A stretch of DNA of 64,000 bases from Lunularia cruciata (taxonomy: Eukaryota > Streptophyta > Marchantiopsida > Lunulariales > Lunulariaceae). Below, piece by piece: positions 1-12,031 of the stretch; positions within the stretch are counted from its first letter, which is position 1, and every line of letters starts with the position of its first letter. Under the pieces are notes generated by a model. That model was given only the letters and a program-made list of their open reading frames with translations. It was not told the origin of the DNA and did not search any database. Both the position numbers and the translations under genes were made by a program. The stretch is from the NCBI GenBank assembly GCA_948567375.1, contig OX419762.1, positions 55,223,034 to 55,287,033 of the forward strand. The letters are read 5' to 3'.

Positions 1-433
1 CTCATATGATCTAACTGTAAGTCCTCTAAACTCAAAATCTTGTTGGATATCTATATAACACAAATAGGCCATGAAGCAAGACCCAGTGTGAACTCCCTTA
101 TGGAATTCCAACCACTACCATATGCTCCATAGCAACCACTCCACTCCATCCTAAGTAAGATCTATCCACAAGATAACCTCAAAGCATAGCAAACAGAACT
201 GGATGAAATGGCTAACACCAAGACATGCTACCCACTCTATAGGCCTTGATCGTGTGTGAGGGCACCAATCATGTCTAGTCATCCAACTCTCCCATGCATG
301 GAAACCGGCAACACAACAAATCCATAATGATGCTAAACAAGTAACATCCACAACAATAATCTTCTTCTTAAAGAAGCTAGGGAAGAGAATATGTAGAATA
401 TGCTCTCTCAATAGACTAAGCCTATCTTTAAAC
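1..433. other. Unassigned sequence
   Basis: No gene is supported here. Short open frames exist on the minus strand but have no recognisable motif. The stretch lies downstream (on the minus strand) of the coiled-coil remnant at 434-1201 and is probably part of the same repeat-derived block. Confidence 0.4.
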
Positions 434-1201
434 TTAGTTTGGGTCCCTTGAGTCTAAGTCTCCTAAGTCTCTACATGGTGAGATAAGGAATGGGAGGCAA
501 TAGTTGGGGTCTCTCAAGTCACAACACGGGATGCAAGGTGGATGGGGATCATCTCTAGCAAGGGTGGCATCGGTGTAGGTCTGCATCTCACTACAGCTAT
601 GGGTTTGGCAAGCAAAAGTACAAAGTCTAGGTCCAAGATAAGCCACACAAGTCCTCACCTGAGCTAGACTACTCTCATTCTCCTCTACTTGAGCATGAGC
701 ACTCTCACACCTCTCCATAGCATATGCTAACTTTCATGCATGAGTTTGTAACTAGACCCTATAACCCTCATCCATGGCAACTGCACCTATAATGTCCAAG
801 TCCAAGTCAGCTAATCTCAGCTCTCTCTCCATCTCATAAGTGCTCAAGTCGGATGCCGCTCCTCCTTGGCAGCAAGAGTCTCCTCTAGCTCACAAAGGAG
901 TCTCTCTCTCTCTACTAATAATCTACCCTACTCCTCAAAGCTCTCCGATACTCTTTTGCTCAACCAAAAGTCTCTCTTGCTCCTCTACACTCTCCACTCT
1001 ACTCTCGCGCTCAACCAAAAGTCTTTCTCGCTCCTCTACACTCTCCACTCTACTCTCGCGCTCAACCAAAAGTCTCTCTCGCTCCTCTACACTCTCCACT
1101 CTACTCTTGCGCTCAACCAAAAGTCTCTCTCGCTCCTCTACACTCTCCACTCTTCTCTTGTGCTCAACCAAAAGTCTCTCTTGCTCCTCTACACTCTCCA
1201 C
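434..1201 (-). pseudogene. Coiled-coil protein remnant with 17-residue repeats
   Basis: Read on the minus strand, 1201 to 935 is open and encodes about five tandem copies of a 17-residue unit of the type VESVEERERLLVERESR, rich in Glu, Arg and Leu and predicted by eye to form a charged coiled coil. The reading then continues through several stops (for example in the 730-780 region) into another Glu-rich stretch ending near 620. It follows the acidic ORF at 1742-2302 on the same strand, so the two may be parts of one spliced or broken gene. Gag-like coiled coils of mobile elements look like this, but I do not recognise the family. The repeat may equally be a minisatellite that happens to be open. 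Confidence 0.4.
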
Positions 1202-1215
1202 TTTACTCTCTTGCT
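961..1215. repeat. 51-bp minisatellite, about 5 copies
   Basis: Five tandem 51-bp units (core CTCCTCTACACTCTCCAC) with few differences. The period is exactly 17 codons, so the minus-strand reading frame is preserved through the array. Confidence 0.85.
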
Positions 1216-1219
1216 CAAC

Positions 1220-1321
<102 letters not shown>

Positions 1322-1741
1322 ACACTCTCCAATCTACTCTTGCACTCAACCAGAAGTCTCTCTCTCCTCATCCACTTGAACACAATCATCTAAAACATGC
1401 ATGATGTCAATAGAACAAGAAGAGGGTGAAGGTATTCTGAAGGGTGGGAAGTGAGGTCCTCCCTCTAGTGACAGAGAAAGAGCTGAAGGTGAAGAAGAGT
1501 GTGAAGGAGTTATCTCAACATGTATCTTAACACAAATCTGTTGAACACTTGTTCACAAGTGGTAAATTTAGTCATCCATCAAGTAAACCTCAATTTAAAA
1601 TCAATCTATCTAATACACAAGTTTATCAAGTAAGCCATGTTAAATTAACTCATTTATAAAATCCAATGTATATACAATAAAACTTGGTATGTTTTCAAAC
1701 ATACCAAACATGCAAATATGCAAAAACTCAAATCTAAGTAA

Positions 1742-2302
1742 TCACTCACTGTCCTCATCCTCCCAATCATCATTGTCCTTGTCTTTGTCCTCACTCTCTA
1801 CATCATCATGATCATCATCCTCCTCTTCATCATGAATAATCTCCTCCTCTCCATCACTAAGAAACATCACTTCCTCTTCGGGAATGAAACCTCTCTCCAT
1901 AAAGAGATGAGTGATTATCTGGCCAAGGAAAGTGACTCTGAACTTATGCCCCTGAGGTCTCCTCACTTGGCTTTTCAAACTATCCAACCTTGCAATGATA
2001 GCTTGGAATGCCACTTCCCTCCAATCATAATCCTCCATACCAAATCTCCTCAACGTTGTCTTGATGTTGAGAACCAAGTGTCCATGTACAATCTTGGACC
2101 TCAAACTTGGTACCACAAGTGCACCAATCAAGTGGAAGAAAGGCCTGAAAGCAGGATACACACATTGTCTTGCCAAATACCCCTTTGCAACCCTATCTTG
2201 TTGGGGAAACCAATCTGAAACAATTGTGTAAGGAACAGTTCTCCTCCTTGGTGTCCTCTCCCTAAGCATTGCAATTGCTTCTCTAATTACATCCACATTC
2301 AA
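1742..2302 (-). CDS. Hypothetical acidic-tailed protein, repeat-associated
   Basis: An intact minus-strand ORF of 186 residues starting with ATG. The first 130 residues are a mixed basic/hydrophobic domain (REAIAMLRERTPRRR near the start, a WFPQQDR segment near residue 30). The last 50 residues are almost all Asp/Glu (about residues 140-186). No catalytic motif, signal peptide or membrane segment is evident. The layout of a folded N-terminal domain, acidic linker and then a downstream coiled coil on the same strand (935-1201) recalls plant transposon-associated ORFs whose function is unknown. It lies in repeat-rich DNA, so it is more likely a mobile-element protein than a host gene. Function not assigned. 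Confidence 0.4.
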   Translation of the reverse strand: MNVDVIREAIAMLRERTPRRRTVPYTIVSDWFPQQDRVAKGYLARQCVYPAFRPFFHLIGALVVPSLRSKIVHGHLVLNIKTTLRRFGMEDYDWREVAFQAIIARLDSLKSQVRRPQGHKFRVTFLGQIITHLFMERGFIPEEEVMFLSDGEEEIIHDEEEDDDHDDVESEDKDKDNDDWEDEDSE

Positions 2303-4134
2303 TTAAAACCTCCTCCCCTTGACCCAAACCTCTGCATGAATTCTTGTCCCAAGAGTTTACAAACTTAGTACACGGATGAACCTGCAAAAAGAACAAACCA
2401 CATCAACTTAAACGTCAAAAAATGCCTCAAAATTGATGAGATGACATAGAGCAACACCCACCAATGTTGGCAGACAAGCGCAAAACATGCAAGGTGGGGC
2501 CTGGCGCCACTAATGCGCAGACAAAACAGGAAAAATGTCATAGGGTGATGCATGTCTATGTTGCCAGACAAGCGCAGTTGTGGGCACTATGGCGCCAAAT
2601 GATGCTCATTGGTGCCATAAGATAGGGAGGGTTTAGGGTTTAGGGCTACAACAGCGCTGGGAGGCATTAGAAGGTGCCAAGGAGCATTGCAAGATAGGAC
2701 CAAGAGGCGCTAGTCAACGCCCGTAGGCTCTATACATTGAGCCCCCCCTCCCAAAATCCACTTCCAAAATTTGAGAAAAACTTGAAAAGAACTAGAAAAA
2801 CTTGACAAAACTTGCAGAAAATGAATGATGAAAGCATTGGGGATACCTTGGGACATGGGAAGTGTAAGCCAAATGTGATTTTGAGTCCAACTATATCAAG
2901 ATTGAGCTTTTTGATTCCATTTACAGCAGTCCCAATTTGATGTTTATCAAGCAAACACCATTTGATGAAGTTTGTTGGGTGCTGAATGTTATGGAATCTA
3001 ATCAGTCAATCTCCTTCTTGCATGTTCCTCATGTCTCCCCCATCAATGATCTTCTCGCAATCCCAGATTTTTGCCATGGAGAATGAAATTCAAATGAATT
3101 GGACAGCTTGCAAAATGCTTGCTTGCTCTCTCTCGCTTTGTTCAGAATGTACTTCTCTACTTCTCCTCCCAATTTGTTCAGAATGTACTTCTCTACTTCT
3201 CCTCCCAAAATGGTCCCCTTCTACTCTCCTCTCAAAACTCCTCTCTACTATGTCCCAAAGCCTATCTTCTCCTTCTTCTCAGTTCTGAAATAACCTCAAT
3301 TTCTCTACAGTCTTGAAATGCTCAGTTTTGAAACCTTGGTGTCTCAAAACTCTCTCAAACCTTTCTTGATTGTCTTGAACCTCCTTGTTCAGCCCCAAAA
3401 CTGCCCATCTCAAAACTCTCAAGAACCTCTCTCAAACCTCCTTGTTCAGCCCTAAAATGCTTGCAAAATGACTGATTTCCTCCCTGAATTCTTCCAAAAT
3501 TTCTAGTCAATTTGAGAATTGTAAAACTTTCAAGGAAGGGGAGGTTTATATAGGCTTCCGCATGAGGAAATTTATCAATAGCATGATCAAGTATATCTAT
3601 AAAATGCACTCTTTATATTTGAATTTCATCCAGACTTAACCCAATTTCCACCCCAAAATATCAAATCATGAGGTTCAACTGATGCTATCATGCGACCCTC
3701 CACGTTGCCAATGGACACAACCAACCATTATTTTACAAATCTGTGCCTCCCAATGCCATCTCGTGGCAATGAGTCGGGTGTCATTGAGTGGAGATGAGCA
3801 CCACGGGGGACCCATGGGAAAAAGAAAAAAAATAACCTATTGGTGTGCAACTCCTTAACGTCTACGGACAAGCACCCACAGGCGTCACCCAGTGCCACCT
3901 AGTATCACCTACTGTCACCTAGTGTCCCAGAGTGAATTCTCTATAATTTTTGAACTTGGAGGTGTTTGTGTAGAGGCAAGCAAGCTTTGGAAAAATAGTG
4001 TAAACATTCCTTATAACAATTTTTGCAACAAGATATTGATCAACAGAATTAGGCAAATGATATTTTTATTATAAAGGACATTACTCTCATATTTCATTCT
4101 AGTATGTGGGCATGGTGAGCAGTGCATTTTTGCA
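2303..4134. other. Gene-free, short tandem duplications
   Basis: No coding region is supported. The stretch holds a 36-bp unit repeated twice (TTCAGAATGTACTTCTCTAC..., 3138-3209), a looser duplication around 3350-3450, and three consecutive TTTAGGG units near 2630-2650. Frequent stops occur in all frames. Confidence 0.5.
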
Positions 4135-5470
4135 TCATCCTTGACCTACTTCTTCTCTACCAAGCTCTATTCTACTAAAGGACATTTTTGAATCTATTTG
4201 ACTTTCATAGCTAAATCTTCCATCATCTTCTGACCAAACATCTGACCTATTGATTAAAAATTTATGCAAAATAATGCAAACTGAGACCCATTTCAACAAA
4301 TATGCATTTCTACTCTTGTCTTTAAGTTGCGCTATAAGTTCACAAAGAGAACGCCATCTAGCTTTCAAAACTCCTATACAATGCTCATTTATCATTGTTG
4401 CCTTAGCCAAATATTGGTTAAACTCTTGCTTGTCCTCTATTCATTCCTGCTTGAAGGCATGGACTAGGTGATGTATGGATGCATAACCTGAATCCCCTAA
4501 AAGGTACTCTTTTGTCTCAAAACTATAACATTCCACTCTCTGATTCAAATCATTCCATAATGATTTTTTCAAACAGGTCATATTGTGACATGACCCTAAC
4601 ATTCATGCAAATAAACAAACCAAATCTAACCTTTAATAAAATAATGAAATGTACACTAAGTACCACCAAAACTGAAACCAAAAAAACCATAATTTAAAAC
4701 ACCCTCCTACTAAAACAAAATATAGAACACTTAGCTCCTATAAAATGTATAATTCTCCTTTTATCATCACAAATCACTTGGCCGTTTATGGAATATGAAC
4801 CCTTTCTACTGAAAAATTTTCCATCCATAGTGGGTCATGCAAAAAGAGGAAACAATGTTCCATCTACCAAACCAACACAACCAGAGAAAATTGTTTGGGC
4901 AAAAACAGCGGAAATCCTCTTCCTCTCCTTGGGCTCAGGCCATGCAACTTGACTCCTCGTCAAATTTAATATTGTTGTCATAACTCTATCTGTAAATGCA
5001 ATTGTTGAACCTGCACTAGTGCCCCATATGTTTAACCCCCTCGTAACACAAGCCCATTATAGTGATGCCCAAATCTATCAAGAGCTAGAGCTACTTGGAT
5101 CCACACAGGTGTTTGCTCTTGCCTGTATTTTTTTCTGAAAACACTATGTGTTTTTATCACTTCTACTAATGTTGAAAAAGAATTAACATCCATTCTAGTA
5201 AGCTGCCGACAAGCCTTCACATGTAGATTTCAAATACTTAATCACAAATTCTCTACTTTGAAGATAAGTAATACGAGGTTCCAAATATCTATACAAATGT
5301 GCATACTCCCACTCACCAATCAATAATTCTAGCATGTTTAAATCTACTTCTCCATATTCATCCTCATCTTTTAATCTTTCATGCAAAGTCTCCAAATATA
5401 ACTTTATAATCCATTGTATATATTTATTAATATTTCTAGTTAATTCACCATGAGTACTCCCTCTGGGCAT
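4135..5470 (-). pseudogene. PIF/Harbinger transposase pseudogene (DDE_Tnp_4 type)
   Basis: Translated on the minus strand, fragments of a Harbinger transposase follow in the right order. At 5470-5195 is an N-terminal region (LIGEWEYAHLYRYLEPRI). At 5220-5032 is the helical region with RKKYRQEQTPVWIQVALALDRFGHH. At about 4890-4855 is GCVGLVDGT, which holds the first catalytic Asp of this family. At about 4500-4440 is LLGDSGYAS, which holds the second catalytic Asp. At 4410-4135 is the C-terminal block NEHCIGVLKARWRSL with the IILHKF helix. The pieces are separated by stops and frame changes (for example a TGA shortly after LLGDSGYAS), so no functional product is possible. I did not find convincing terminal inverted repeats or the 3-bp target duplication; the repeats at 5450-5880 obscure that end. 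Confidence 0.85.
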
Positions 5471-5569
5471 GTTGTATCTGAACTTGGTCCTCCTTGCTCA
5501 AATCATGAATCACCAAAAATAACAACTCAATTCATGAATCATGAGCTTGGTTTGACGTGCTCTCAACAT

Positions 5570-5850
5570 CCTTTGGGCATGTTGTTTTCAATGTTGTCCT
5601 CACTTGATTCCTTCATCACCAAAATTAACACTTGTTCTGGGCATGTTGTATTCAACACTGTCCTCCCCACTTGATTCAACACCTTGTACTCCTTTGGGCA
5701 TGCTCTATTCAACATTGTCCTCCTTGCTTGTTTCCTTCATCACCAAAATTAACACTTGGTCAAGGCATGTTGTACTCAATGTTGTCCTCCTCACTTCATT
5801 TAGCACCTTGTCCTCCTTGCTTGATTCTTGAATCACCAAAAATAACACTT
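5570..5850. repeat. Degenerate tandem repeat, period about 123 bp
   Basis: CCTTCATCACCAAAATTAAC recurs at 5610 and 5733. It is accompanied by related segments built from GGCATGTTGT and TTGTCCTCC. The array abuts the 5' end of the Harbinger remnant. Confidence 0.65.
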
Positions 5851-8426
5851 GGTCTATATGCTCTCCTCTTCTCAATGCAATACTTTGTTCTATTCACAAT
5901 GACAAGCTAGCTACAAGATAAAAAAAAATTCATTTTGTAACTTGTAGTAGTTTAAAGAGTAACTTGCATATTTTAGATATAGTTTCAAATGAAATTCATT
6001 TCCCCTTCCCACCTTCACACAACCCACCCTAATCTTCACACCGCATAATCTTCTAATCTTCACATAGTGTAATCTTTAAATCTTCACACTTTGTTGTCAA
6101 TAATTTCTTGATCTAGTATTCCTCTTGCACTGCGTTCTTGCAGATTTATTGTTCTTATCATGCCAAGTGTGTCACACTTTTGCAATTCATTTATGTTCTC
6201 CCCCGTCTTGCTCATTGTGTTGTCCTGCTTGTCATGTCGTGCTTGTACAATTCATTTATGTTGTCATACTATTCCTTTCTCTCTCTAGGATCACACATGG
6301 TGCCTAGCTGTGGAGACTACAGATTAGAGGCTAGAGGTAAACCCGTAACTACTTGACTAAACACACGTGTTACTCAACCGCCAGAATCCTCCTCTCTTGT
6401 TACTAATATTCTTGGTATTGAGAAGGGTAATGACGGGCGACCTAACTTGTAATCACAACACGCACTCATGGTCTGCTAGTCATCACTTCCAACATTACCA
6501 AGGAGAAATACACATCACTCCTAGAAGGAAACAAACTAAGCATAACGCTTGCACACCAATCCAAACCAATTGGGCGTACAAACATAAAAGCATAGATAGG
6601 ATCCAATGATAAGAATACGATAATAACTCTTTGTGCTTTTTTTTTGGAAAAGAGCTTCAGAGCCTTCTTGCTCTATCATCAAGCTCATTTCAACCTATAC
6701 TCCAAGTCTCCTCCAATTTGAACTTCAGATTTTAACAATTTCTACTCCAAGTGGAAAATTCCTATGTCTTCTTGATGGGGAAAACTCTGTGCAGATCATA
6801 TGAACATAACGTTTTTGTGTAGCTTGGATTCAAGTGTGTTCTAGAATTAAATGGAAAGCCAATAAGATACTCTTTCCAATGACATAAAATAGGCCTCAAT
6901 CAAATCACTACAGCTCCCTTGACAACCTCTCAAATTTAGCCAGGTTTTTTGCAACTTTCACACTAATTTCAAAACCCCTATTTTAAGGTTTGCTCTTGGT
7001 TCTTGGCAACTTCTCCCCAGATTTATGATTTCAGGAGTATACTTGATCCTTAAAACCATTTTGGCAATCTGAAACCCTCAATCTAGGATAGGAGAATTGA
7101 CATTCCAATCAAGATGGAAGATAAAACTGCTCTACCAAGCTTATAATAGTTTGCAGTAGAATGTTTTGCATCAGATCAGATCTCCATAGATCTAGAGCTA
7201 GCCAAATTTTTCATAATAGCCGGTTGTGTCCTTGTCTAAACTTCTACAAATGTTTGTAGCCTAATCCAATCCCAATCCTTAGATGTGGATCAATTCCTAA
7301 GTTGTGCTAACTTGTGAGCTCTATACACCCAGGTATACTTGATCCAAGACACTAAATTCTCTATTTCAAGAATTCACATGAAACCTTTGCAATAAGGTGC
7401 AAAACCTAACCAAAAACACCTTGGAAATTTTCATAAGGTGATTCAAATCACAACTTGGGGAGTGACCAAAAATCCAAACCTGATCATCAGCTCTTCTCCA
7501 ACCCTTACATCTCAAAAGCTTCAACTTTGATCAATTAGATCTGATTCAAGATTGATCCAAAACTGGAATTTCTTATGCTCAAAGCTATAAGAACTCTGGC
7601 TACTCTCCAACCCCACCAGCAGATCATGAAAATGTTTCAAGAAGCTATCCCAATTGTATACTTTGTGCTCCTTGGTATGAATTCTGCCCCCCTTGACTCA
7701 ATTGATGATCCCTCTCAAAATCTACTCAAATTGTTTGGTTTTAGTCTCAAGATTGTAGGCTGTGAGCTCCTCTCTCCAATTGTGGTCTCCACTCCTCAAA
7801 TGCCTTCCCCAAACTCCCTTGATGGTCAAAAACTCCATACTACTTCACTAAAGACCCAATCTCTTGGAAATTTGTCCTTTAGTCTCTTCACTTTTGACAA
7901 ATGGACAACACAACTCCACCTTGAAGCTTATGAGTGAAAATTCAGGCATTCCCCAACTATAGAAGTACATAGATTGTCAAGTCACAGACATGTTCATAAG
8001 TAAGCACCGGAAGGATGATAGGATCTGGGTTTCCCATCACCAACTCCATGAAAATAGCCCCAAAATGTGCCACCATCTCGTCCCGTAAGCCGTCACGGTG
8101 TAAAATTTGAAGTATGATGAGAAAAGGATTTGGGAGTGGCAGATCGAGAGCATGGGACATCTCATACTCAAATGTCTCCTCTGATGCTCTAACACTCGTG
8201 CTCTGCTATAACTCTCACTCCCAATGTACTCCTCTCCCTCAAGACTCATTAACTAAAACACACCCGTCTCTCCACTCTCTCTCACCTATATACATCAGAG
8301 CCCTTGAACATGATAACATTGTAACTCACATGGCCAATCGCAAACATGTCCATAGACTGCTCACATGGCAACGTCTCATCTGTCGGATCTATCATACAAC
8401 CTACTCCACTAATGTAGAGATAGCCA

Positions 8427-8508
8427 TGATAATTTTATTTTTATTTTTATTTTTTATTTTATTTTTTATTTTTTTTTATTTTTTTATTTTTATTTTTATT
8501 TTTTTTAT
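8427..8508. repeat. T/A-rich low-complexity tract
   Basis: A run of TTTTA and TTTTTA units of about 80 bp. Confidence 0.9.
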
Positions 8509-8892
8509 CACGGGTTGCGTAAACCACAACACGACAACGTTCTCCTTTGCTAGCAAAATCATTTGCATTCATGTATGTAATCTATTTTCATCAATTTTCT
8601 TGTTCTTGCTTGGAGGACGAGGAGCACAATCCATCACCTATCTTCATCATCCCCACTTTGGTTGCCCATCCCATTCACGATGCCGCCCCATTCACCCTAA
8701 CCTAAACAACCATGTTATTAACCCTAATGGGTAATTAATGCACTATGGAGCGATAATGGAAATTTCCATATTCCTTATTTTCTACAAACCACCCTATATG
8801 GAGTGTGCTAATAATAACAAACTTGGCCGGAACTCCGTAACTATCTCTTTTTGTCCCCGATCCGCACTTCGTGCCGATTAAGTCAATGCTTT

Positions 8893-8957
8893 GTAACAAT
8901 CTATATGAAAAGATGCAGAGCTTCGTAACAATCTATATGAAAAGATACAGAGCTCCG
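8893..8957. repeat. 32-bp direct duplication
   Basis: GTAACAATCTATATGAAAAG followed by AT(G/A)CAGAGCT is present twice head to tail with period 32 bp. Confidence 0.85.
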
Positions 8958-10663
8958 TAAATCTATTTCTGAAACCCCCTAATCAAAACATCTAGTTTTT
9001 AAGTTTTAGCTATAAGATAGAAAAGGAAAGGGCCCAAATACACACCAATTAAATAATAATTTTGTGAAAGGACTTACAAAAGAAAATATTTAAATATGAA
9101 CTGGTGTAGTATTTGTGTAATAAATAATTTCTTGTTGGCAGTAAAGAATATTTTCAAAGATCTGAAGATATGTATATTGCAACTAAATATGTTTTTTACG
9201 ATGCATGGTAATCTAAACTATGAAATGTAATACTAATATGTTATTGTATTAAAGTATGGTTCTTGCTTCTAACTAAAGAAGTCTCTAAAAATTATTCCAC
9301 AAAGTATCCTTTCATTCATAGTAAACATATTAAAACCTTTGGGTTTGAAAAATGTAAGCATCATATATTATAAGATTTATATTAAATTATTATATAAATA
9401 CCGTTTCTATAGTAAAAAATCTGCAAAAAACCGAACTACAACCGTTCCCTTGATTGAGTGGTAATATAGAATAAGCAAAACATCCAAAAAGAGTAGGGAT
9501 AGTTTCAAGTGGTACTATAGAATAAACAAATAAACAACAAGAGGTGTGATTAATTTATAATGTAATGAGTTTTCTTTATTACATATGACATTGGCATACA
9601 TAATAACCGGAACTTCGCTCGTTTCTACAAGAGAGAAGTTTCGTAATTGGAATAATGCATGCATAGTTAATTTCTTAAGTACAATATTCTATTTTCGATG
9701 TTTAGTCATGAGAAGGCCTCTTTCTAATACTCTTTGATTTCTCAGAATTTTTCTCTTTGAACCCAACGGTAAGGGAACTACCTAAGAGATGTGATATTTT
9801 TTTACTCCAGAGAAGTTCTTTGTCTTCCTACTTGGTCTATCTTTCAGATATTAAACATATAATTTTTTCCACTTTTCTAATCAAGATATATTATATAGCT
9901 ATAAATATTCTATGGAAGGTTTAATAGATAATATTAAGTATGCAGAACTATTAACTATTCAAGAAAACCTAGTCTCATTAAATTTAAATTCTAAAAACTG
10001 TTCACATTCTTTAAATCTTTAAAAAAAAAATTTAATCGAATCTTGTTAGCTTAGCCATTCCTCTCATTAGCTAGCGTGTCTTAATTACGTGACAAACAAC
10101 ATAAAACACTAGTTGATATAAACCCTCGGTGAATGAACGTAGTTCACTCCCTATTTCAGCAGAAATCCAACTCACCGGTAGATTATTGAGCATGTCAAAC
10201 CTCGTCCGTCCTCAGGTTCTGAAATGTGCCGTTTAGGTTCGGACGGGCTGCGATCGAGTATTTTACCACAACCTTAACGGGGTTGCCGTGAAATTTTCCA
10301 CCGTCGGCGGTTGTCTGCTACGATTACCATCTACAATACTTGTGATATTTCAGTAAGCAGATATGAGTCACGAAATCCATTTTTGCAGAGTGGATCACGA
10401 ATTAGAAACCCATAAATTACCGAATCTTTTCCATCGATGACTATAAATTTGCATTCGATCACTATATGATTTACCTCTTGCAGGATCCGTAGAAAATTAA
10501 CCGGACATTTGCCGTTCTGCTGCACGGGAAGAATGAAACCGGCAACCACTCCGGGTCGGCAACAACTCTGGCGGGTCACTGATATTTGATACGCTCTACT
10601 GAAGACACAGCGACGAACGAATCGTTTGGAGCGTTGGACAGACCATCTAAAACCGGTTTTGTT

Positions 10664-10745
10664 AGATCAAAAGGCGACCTCGCCAGAAACACTAAGGACG
10701 GGAAGACCCCTTGAAGCCCGCACAAAGGTGAGACAAAAAGATAAA
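10664..10745 (-). repeat. LINE 3'-tail fragment (divergent copy)
   Basis: A short copy of the tail sequence described at 10767-10981, recognised by GGCGACCTCGCC, ACGGGAAGACCCC and CACAAAGGTGAGACAAAAAG in the same order and orientation. It directly precedes the longer copy and is a 5'-truncated insertion of the same family. Confidence 0.65.
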
Positions 10746-10766
10746 ATGAAGTTAAATTTCAGCATA

Positions 10767-10981
10767 AAAAGGGCGACCGCGTAGGAAAAACGAAGGATGG
10801 GAAGACCCCATCAAGCCGTACAAGGGAGAGACAAAAAAGGTACAAGGGAGAGAAAAAAAGGTAAGGGGGGGCTAAGCACCAATAAAGTCTATATGAGAAA
10901 TCTGCCCTACCGCAACTAAGATATCCGAGCTATACAAGTAGTATGGTCTACACACAATTGGAGCATCCAAAGAAACATCAC
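10767..10981 (-). mobile_element. LINE 3' untranslated tail
   Basis: On the minus strand this follows the stop of the reverse-transcriptase C-terminal ORF (10982-11515) and ends at CGCGGTCGCC. Copies of it recur at 34998-35190, 47382-47510 and 56235-56362, plus fragments at 10664, 11975 and 35540, always on the minus strand. A tail shared by 5'-truncated copies is the usual signature of non-LTR retrotransposition. Its linkage to the RT fragment identifies the family. Confidence 0.7.
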
Positions 10982-11972
10982 CTAATGTGATTCCTCTCCT
11001 GTGGATTGCACCAGCCACTGCCGTCTCACATGATAAGCTCTCGCGCACTCCCTGACAAATGTGTCAAATGCCGTGTCCATCGCTCCATATAACTCCAAGG
11101 CTAGAGGAACAAAGAGGTGACCTCGCTGCATGCCCCTATACTTGGAGACCTTGCGACCTGCTGCTGCACTCGCCGCCCATCCAAGAGGATGTGTAATCAC
11201 TCCCTCCAAAACTGTATCCCGCGTAGGGTCCGTAACCACGACATCCGCTATTGTCACTTTCTCATCTCGGACCAAGTATAAGTCTGCCCTGACACGTGTC
11301 ATCTGCAAAGCATACGAATGCTCCCTCCAAGCCAAGTATCCACTCTCTCGTGCCATAACAAACACTATGTCTCTAATGGCATCATGGGTAGCTATACTCT
11401 GTCCTCCAAAAGGACACTGTGTCATGTGGACCGCTGCTGCATCTAGTGTAGAACCACACTCACAAGTGAGTAATGAAGATGCAGATGGGTGGACCAAACC
11501 TAGGCAAAACCTCATCGCTGTAGAGAAAGTAGCGGGTGCGAGTCGGAAAGCCCTAATGCACGGTCGAGCTAGGATCCAAGTGCCTGCACCCTTGCCGGAG
11601 CAAGAGCAAAGACGTGCTCTAGTAGCCTAAGGAATGGACGAGTCGACTAAGAGAGAATGTAATGTATGCTCACACTGTTGCTCCATCAAGGAAGACTGTA
11701 AACCTCTAGTCCAATCTGACAATAATGAAGCAAAAGATGGAAAATCCTCTCATGCTCGTGGGAATAAAACTATCTCTCGTCAGCCGCAATAACACCTGGA
11801 GAGAAAAGGATCCTCCCTCCACCTCTATCACATAAGTCTCCAAAACCGGCCTATCAGCAACCACAAAACGAGAGGAAAGTAGGAGTGTTGAGAGAGCCCA
11901 ACTACCCAAAAACGCTATAGGTGTTGTCTCCTCCATAGAAAGCAAGCCAACCCCACCACATGAGACCGGCAT
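10982..11972 (-). pseudogene. Non-LTR (LINE) reverse transcriptase, C-terminal fragment
   Basis: From 11972 downwards the minus strand encodes a C-terminal piece of a LINE-type reverse transcriptase. It starts with the thumb/C-terminal motif LPVSCGGVGLLS-like (11972-11706, followed by AFLGSW). Then, in another frame, come GTWILARPCIRAFRLAPATF and an open frame of 177 codons (11515-10982). That frame holds a zinc-binding cluster CxC-x9-H-x3-C (residues 18, 20, 30, 34) followed by GGQSIATHDAIRD, as in the C-terminal domain of plant and algal RNA-directed DNA polymerases. The polymerase core and endonuclease are absent: the copy is 5'-truncated at about 11972, where it meets another tail fragment. 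It is dead, and the frame break between the two parts confirms decay. Confidence 0.75.
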
Positions 11973-12031
11973 AAAAAGGATAGGAAGACCCCGTCAAACC
12001 TGTACAAGGGTGAGACAAAAGAGCTAAAATG
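11973..12031 (-). repeat. LINE tail fragment at the 5' truncation point
   Basis: AGGATAGGAAGACCCCGTCA and ACAAGGGTGAGACAAAAGAG match the LINE tail. The fragment begins exactly where the RT fragment stops, so one copy has landed in or beside an older copy. Confidence 0.6.

Larger units (their letters stand above)
5851..10660. other. Intergenic, no gene supported
   Basis: Open frames here are short or low-complexity: 8114-8734 runs through a T/A homopolymer block, and 7575-7937 encodes 120 residues with no recognisable motif. I see a TTTTA-type low-complexity tract (8427-8508) and a 32-bp direct duplication (8893-8957). From about 9000 to 10100 the DNA is very AT-rich. Nothing in this stretch resembles a plant gene with exons. 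Confidence 0.5.

Noticed and set aside
1808-2218. 136-codon plus-strand ORF
   Set aside because: Shadow of the acidic minus-strand ORF; composition explained by the complement of its Asp/Glu codons.
2630-2650. Telomere-like TTTAGGG repeats
   Set aside because: Only about three units; too few for an interstitial telomere.
8114-8734. 206-codon plus-strand ORF
   Set aside because: Runs through a T/A homopolymer block giving Phe/Ile/Leu low complexity; no motif.
11130-11630. 166-codon plus-strand ORF
   Set aside because: Antisense shadow of the LINE RT C-terminal fragment, which carries the recognisable zinc cluster.
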